Shown piece by piece: positions 62,540 to 64,000 of a stretch of 64,000 nt of DNA. The stretch comes from Viscum album (taxonomy: Eukaryota > Streptophyta > Magnoliopsida > Santalales > Viscaceae): positions 1,719,214,889 to 1,719,278,888 of the forward strand of contig OY728125.1 of the NCBI GenBank assembly GCA_963277665.1. Reading direction: 5' to 3'. A model generated the notes under the pieces. The model made no database searches. It was not told where the DNA came from and saw only the letters and a program-made list of their open reading frames with translations. The stretch's first letter is position 1. The number at the start of each line of letters is the position of its first letter. Both the position numbers and the translations under genes were made by a program.

Positions 62540-63560
62540 AATTGATAGTTAGAACATAATTGGTGATCATACATCATCAGTTTAGACAAGGAGAATGAAG
62601 CCTCTATATAAATCATCATAATTATTAAAAGTTGATCTTAAATTCTTTGATGAAGTAGTTGGAGATGGGAATTGGGTTCACACAAAGAATGAAGAGATTT
62701 ACCATATTGAGATGAATCTGGTGTGGGAAATTGTTTCGAGACTAGTATACAAGAATGTTATCGGGACAAAGTGGGTCTTTCACAACAAAATGAATGAAGA
62801 TGGTGTTTTCATTCGAAAGAAAACAAGCCTGGGGTGTAAAGGATACTCTCAAATAGAGGATATTGATGTTGATGAGACATTTTAACCTATTGCAAGGCGA
62901 GAGACAAAAATACTATTCCTGGCCATAGTAGTGAAAAGAAAGATTAAAATATTCTTGATGGATATCAAGACAACATTTATGATTGGAGTTCATGAAGAAA
63001 ATTCTACATTGATATACCAAATATTTTTCTCATTAATGAAGATGAGAACAATTTTTTTCAGAATAAGAAGGCTTTATATGGATTGAAGCAATCACTAAGA
63101 GCATGGTATTCAAGGCTTGATCAATTTCTAAAGAAGCACAGTTTTCATTATGGTGGAGTTGATTACAATTTGTATTTCAATAATGAATACATTCAAAGGA
63201 AGATAGTGTTGGTTTATGTCGATGACATAATCATTGGTGGATCAGATAAAGCACAATGCATACATTTTTCTAATACATGAAATGTGAGTTTTAAATGACA
63301 AAGATTGGTGAGATGAAATTTTTCCTTGGCATACAAGTGACACAAGGAATAAATGGCACTATTATTTATCAATATAAATATTGTAAGTAGGTTTTAAGAA
63401 GGTTTTTAATGAATAATTTACAAGATATGAGGAATCTCGTTTCTACTTTATTGAAGTTTTCGTGGGATGATGAAGCAAGGCAGTTAATATCACAGAATAC
63501 AGGCAAATCATTGGAAGTCTATTGTACCTGACAGTGAGAAGGCCTGATATTGTATTTTAC
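62540..63560 (+). pseudogene. Element G reverse transcriptase remnant
   Basis: The reading starts with the linker NIIGDHTSSV-stop-TRR (about 62,550), continues NLVWEIVSRLVYKN, VIGTKWVFHNKMNEDGVF, KGYSQIEDIDVDETF, LMDIKTTF (62,690-62,980). After a frameshift it gives KKALYGLKQSLRAWYSRL, DQFLKKHSFHYGGVDYNL and the active site YVDDIIIGGSD (63,215-63,247). A second shift leads to IGEMKFFLGIQVTQGINGTI. All are standard Ty1/copia RT blocks; the YVDD catalytic pair is intact. Stops (for example ETF-stop-PIARRET) and shifts kill the gene. Confidence 0.93.
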
Positions 63561-63569
63561 TAATTCCAA

Positions 63570-64000
63570 GCAACAATGTATCAAATTAATCCAATGGATA
63601 GCCACATTATTACAGTAAAAAATAATACATTGGTATATAAATGGAACAATGAATTTTGGATTAATATATAATGGAAAAACTCAGCCACAGTTGTTGGTAT
63701 ATATATATGCGGATTGGGTCAGATCAGCAGATGGCAGGAAATATACATTAGGAGGTTCCTTTTATCTTGGAGGATTGTGTATTTCTTGGTTGGGTATAAA
63801 ACAAGATTACATTTCATTGAGCACCGTAGATGTTAAATATATTGCAACTACTCAATCCAACGTGCAACTATTGTGGATGAAGAAGTAGCTTGATGATACG
63901 GGAATTGAAGTAAAATATCTGACTGGAATTTATTGTGATAATTCAAATGCAATAAATCTTATCACAAATCCAGTCTATCACTCAAGTTCAAAGAACATTG
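63570..64000 (+). pseudogene. Element G RNase H remnant, cut by window end
   Basis: The frame 63,649-63,888 reads GTMNFGLIYNGKTQPQL, YADWVRSADGRKYTLGGSF, YLGGLCISWLGIKQDYISLS, TVDVKYIATTQSNVQLLWMK. After one stop it continues IEVKYLTGIYCDNSNAINL and NPVYHSSSKNI. It matches the copia pattern YSDADWAGSVDDRKSTSGG...ISW.SKKQ..ISLSTAEAEYIA...AQLLWM...CDN.SAI.L..NPV.H.R.KHI. The first DADW has lost one aspartate (ADW). Confidence 0.93.

Larger units (their letters stand above)
57908..64000 (+). mobile_element. Element G: Ty1/copia retrotransposon (SIRE-like), 3' truncated by the window
   Basis: It starts TGTTGGGAAAAAAG inside the 3' LTR of element E. The order is LTR (to about 59,523), tRNA-iMet primer site, gag with a CCHC knuckle, a poorly readable protease/integrase section, then RT and RNase H at the end. 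RT after integrase, and the sequences of the RT blocks, define Ty1/copia. The 1.6 kb LTR ending in a C-run and the linker motif before RT (NIIGDHTSSV with TRR) suggest the SIRE group; this is less sure than the superfamily. Stops and at least two frameshifts make it inactive. The 3' LTR is beyond the window. Confidence 0.88.

Noticed and set aside
1..64000. tRNA, rRNA, miRNA or telomere repeats
   Set aside because: None of the expected conserved boxes, rRNA stretches or tttaggg arrays were seen on reading both strands; a dedicated search (tRNAscan-SE, Infernal) could still find a decayed tRNA.

Overview
The window looks like intergenic DNA of a seed plant with a large, repeat-filled nuclear genome. 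No host gene, rRNA or tRNA was recognised. Nearly everything that can be explained is LTR retrotransposon, in nested, old and heavily mutated copies, plus two DNA-transposon-like insertions. The sequence is AT-rich and poor in CpG, and the reading frames are broken by many stops and frameshifts. That pattern fits long-term methylation and decay. The species cannot be named from this sequence.

Layout. (A) 1-7.85 kb, + strand: a Ty3/gypsy chromovirus (Tekay/Del-like) with a 5' LTR tail, PBS, decayed gag, no recognisable pol, a polypurine tract and a long 3' LTR. (B) 8.47-17.94 kb, - strand: a complete but dead chromovirus with LTRs of about 1.75-1.8 kb, PBS, gag, RT, RNase H, integrase and a C-terminal chromodomain; a CACTA-type DNA transposon lies inside it at 13.73-14.69 kb. 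17.94-21.95 kb: old repeat-like sequence of unknown class. (C) 21.95 to about 38.8 kb, - strand: a chromovirus related to A with a 2.9 kb 3' LTR, a recognisable gag-pol and a 5' LTR split by element D. (D) 30.41-36.57 kb, - strand: two 3.0 kb LTRs separated by only 137 bp, which hold little more than a PBS and a polypurine tract. (E) 39.60 kb onward, + strand: an element with 3.24 kb LTRs and a 9.9 kb internal region that shows no gag or pol domains but carries ordered tandem repeats (35 bp and about 58 bp periods). Its 3' LTR holds (F), a foldback element at 53.6-56.0 kb, and is then cut by (G), a Ty1/copia element from 57.91 kb to the window end, with LTR, PBS, gag zinc knuckle, RT and RNase H.

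Nesting gives a relative order: D is younger than C, the CACTA element is younger than B, and F and G are younger than E. None of the coding remnants is likely to make a working protein. D, E and F have structure but no enzymes, so they would depend on proteins supplied by relatives. The observations most worth a second look are D (an LTR-PBS-PPT-LTR unit with almost no internal domain and a probable 5 bp target duplication), the phase-locked 35 bp array in E, and the foldback architecture of F. All boundaries were found by reading and comparing repeats by eye, and most LTR edges are good to a few bases or a few tens of bases.
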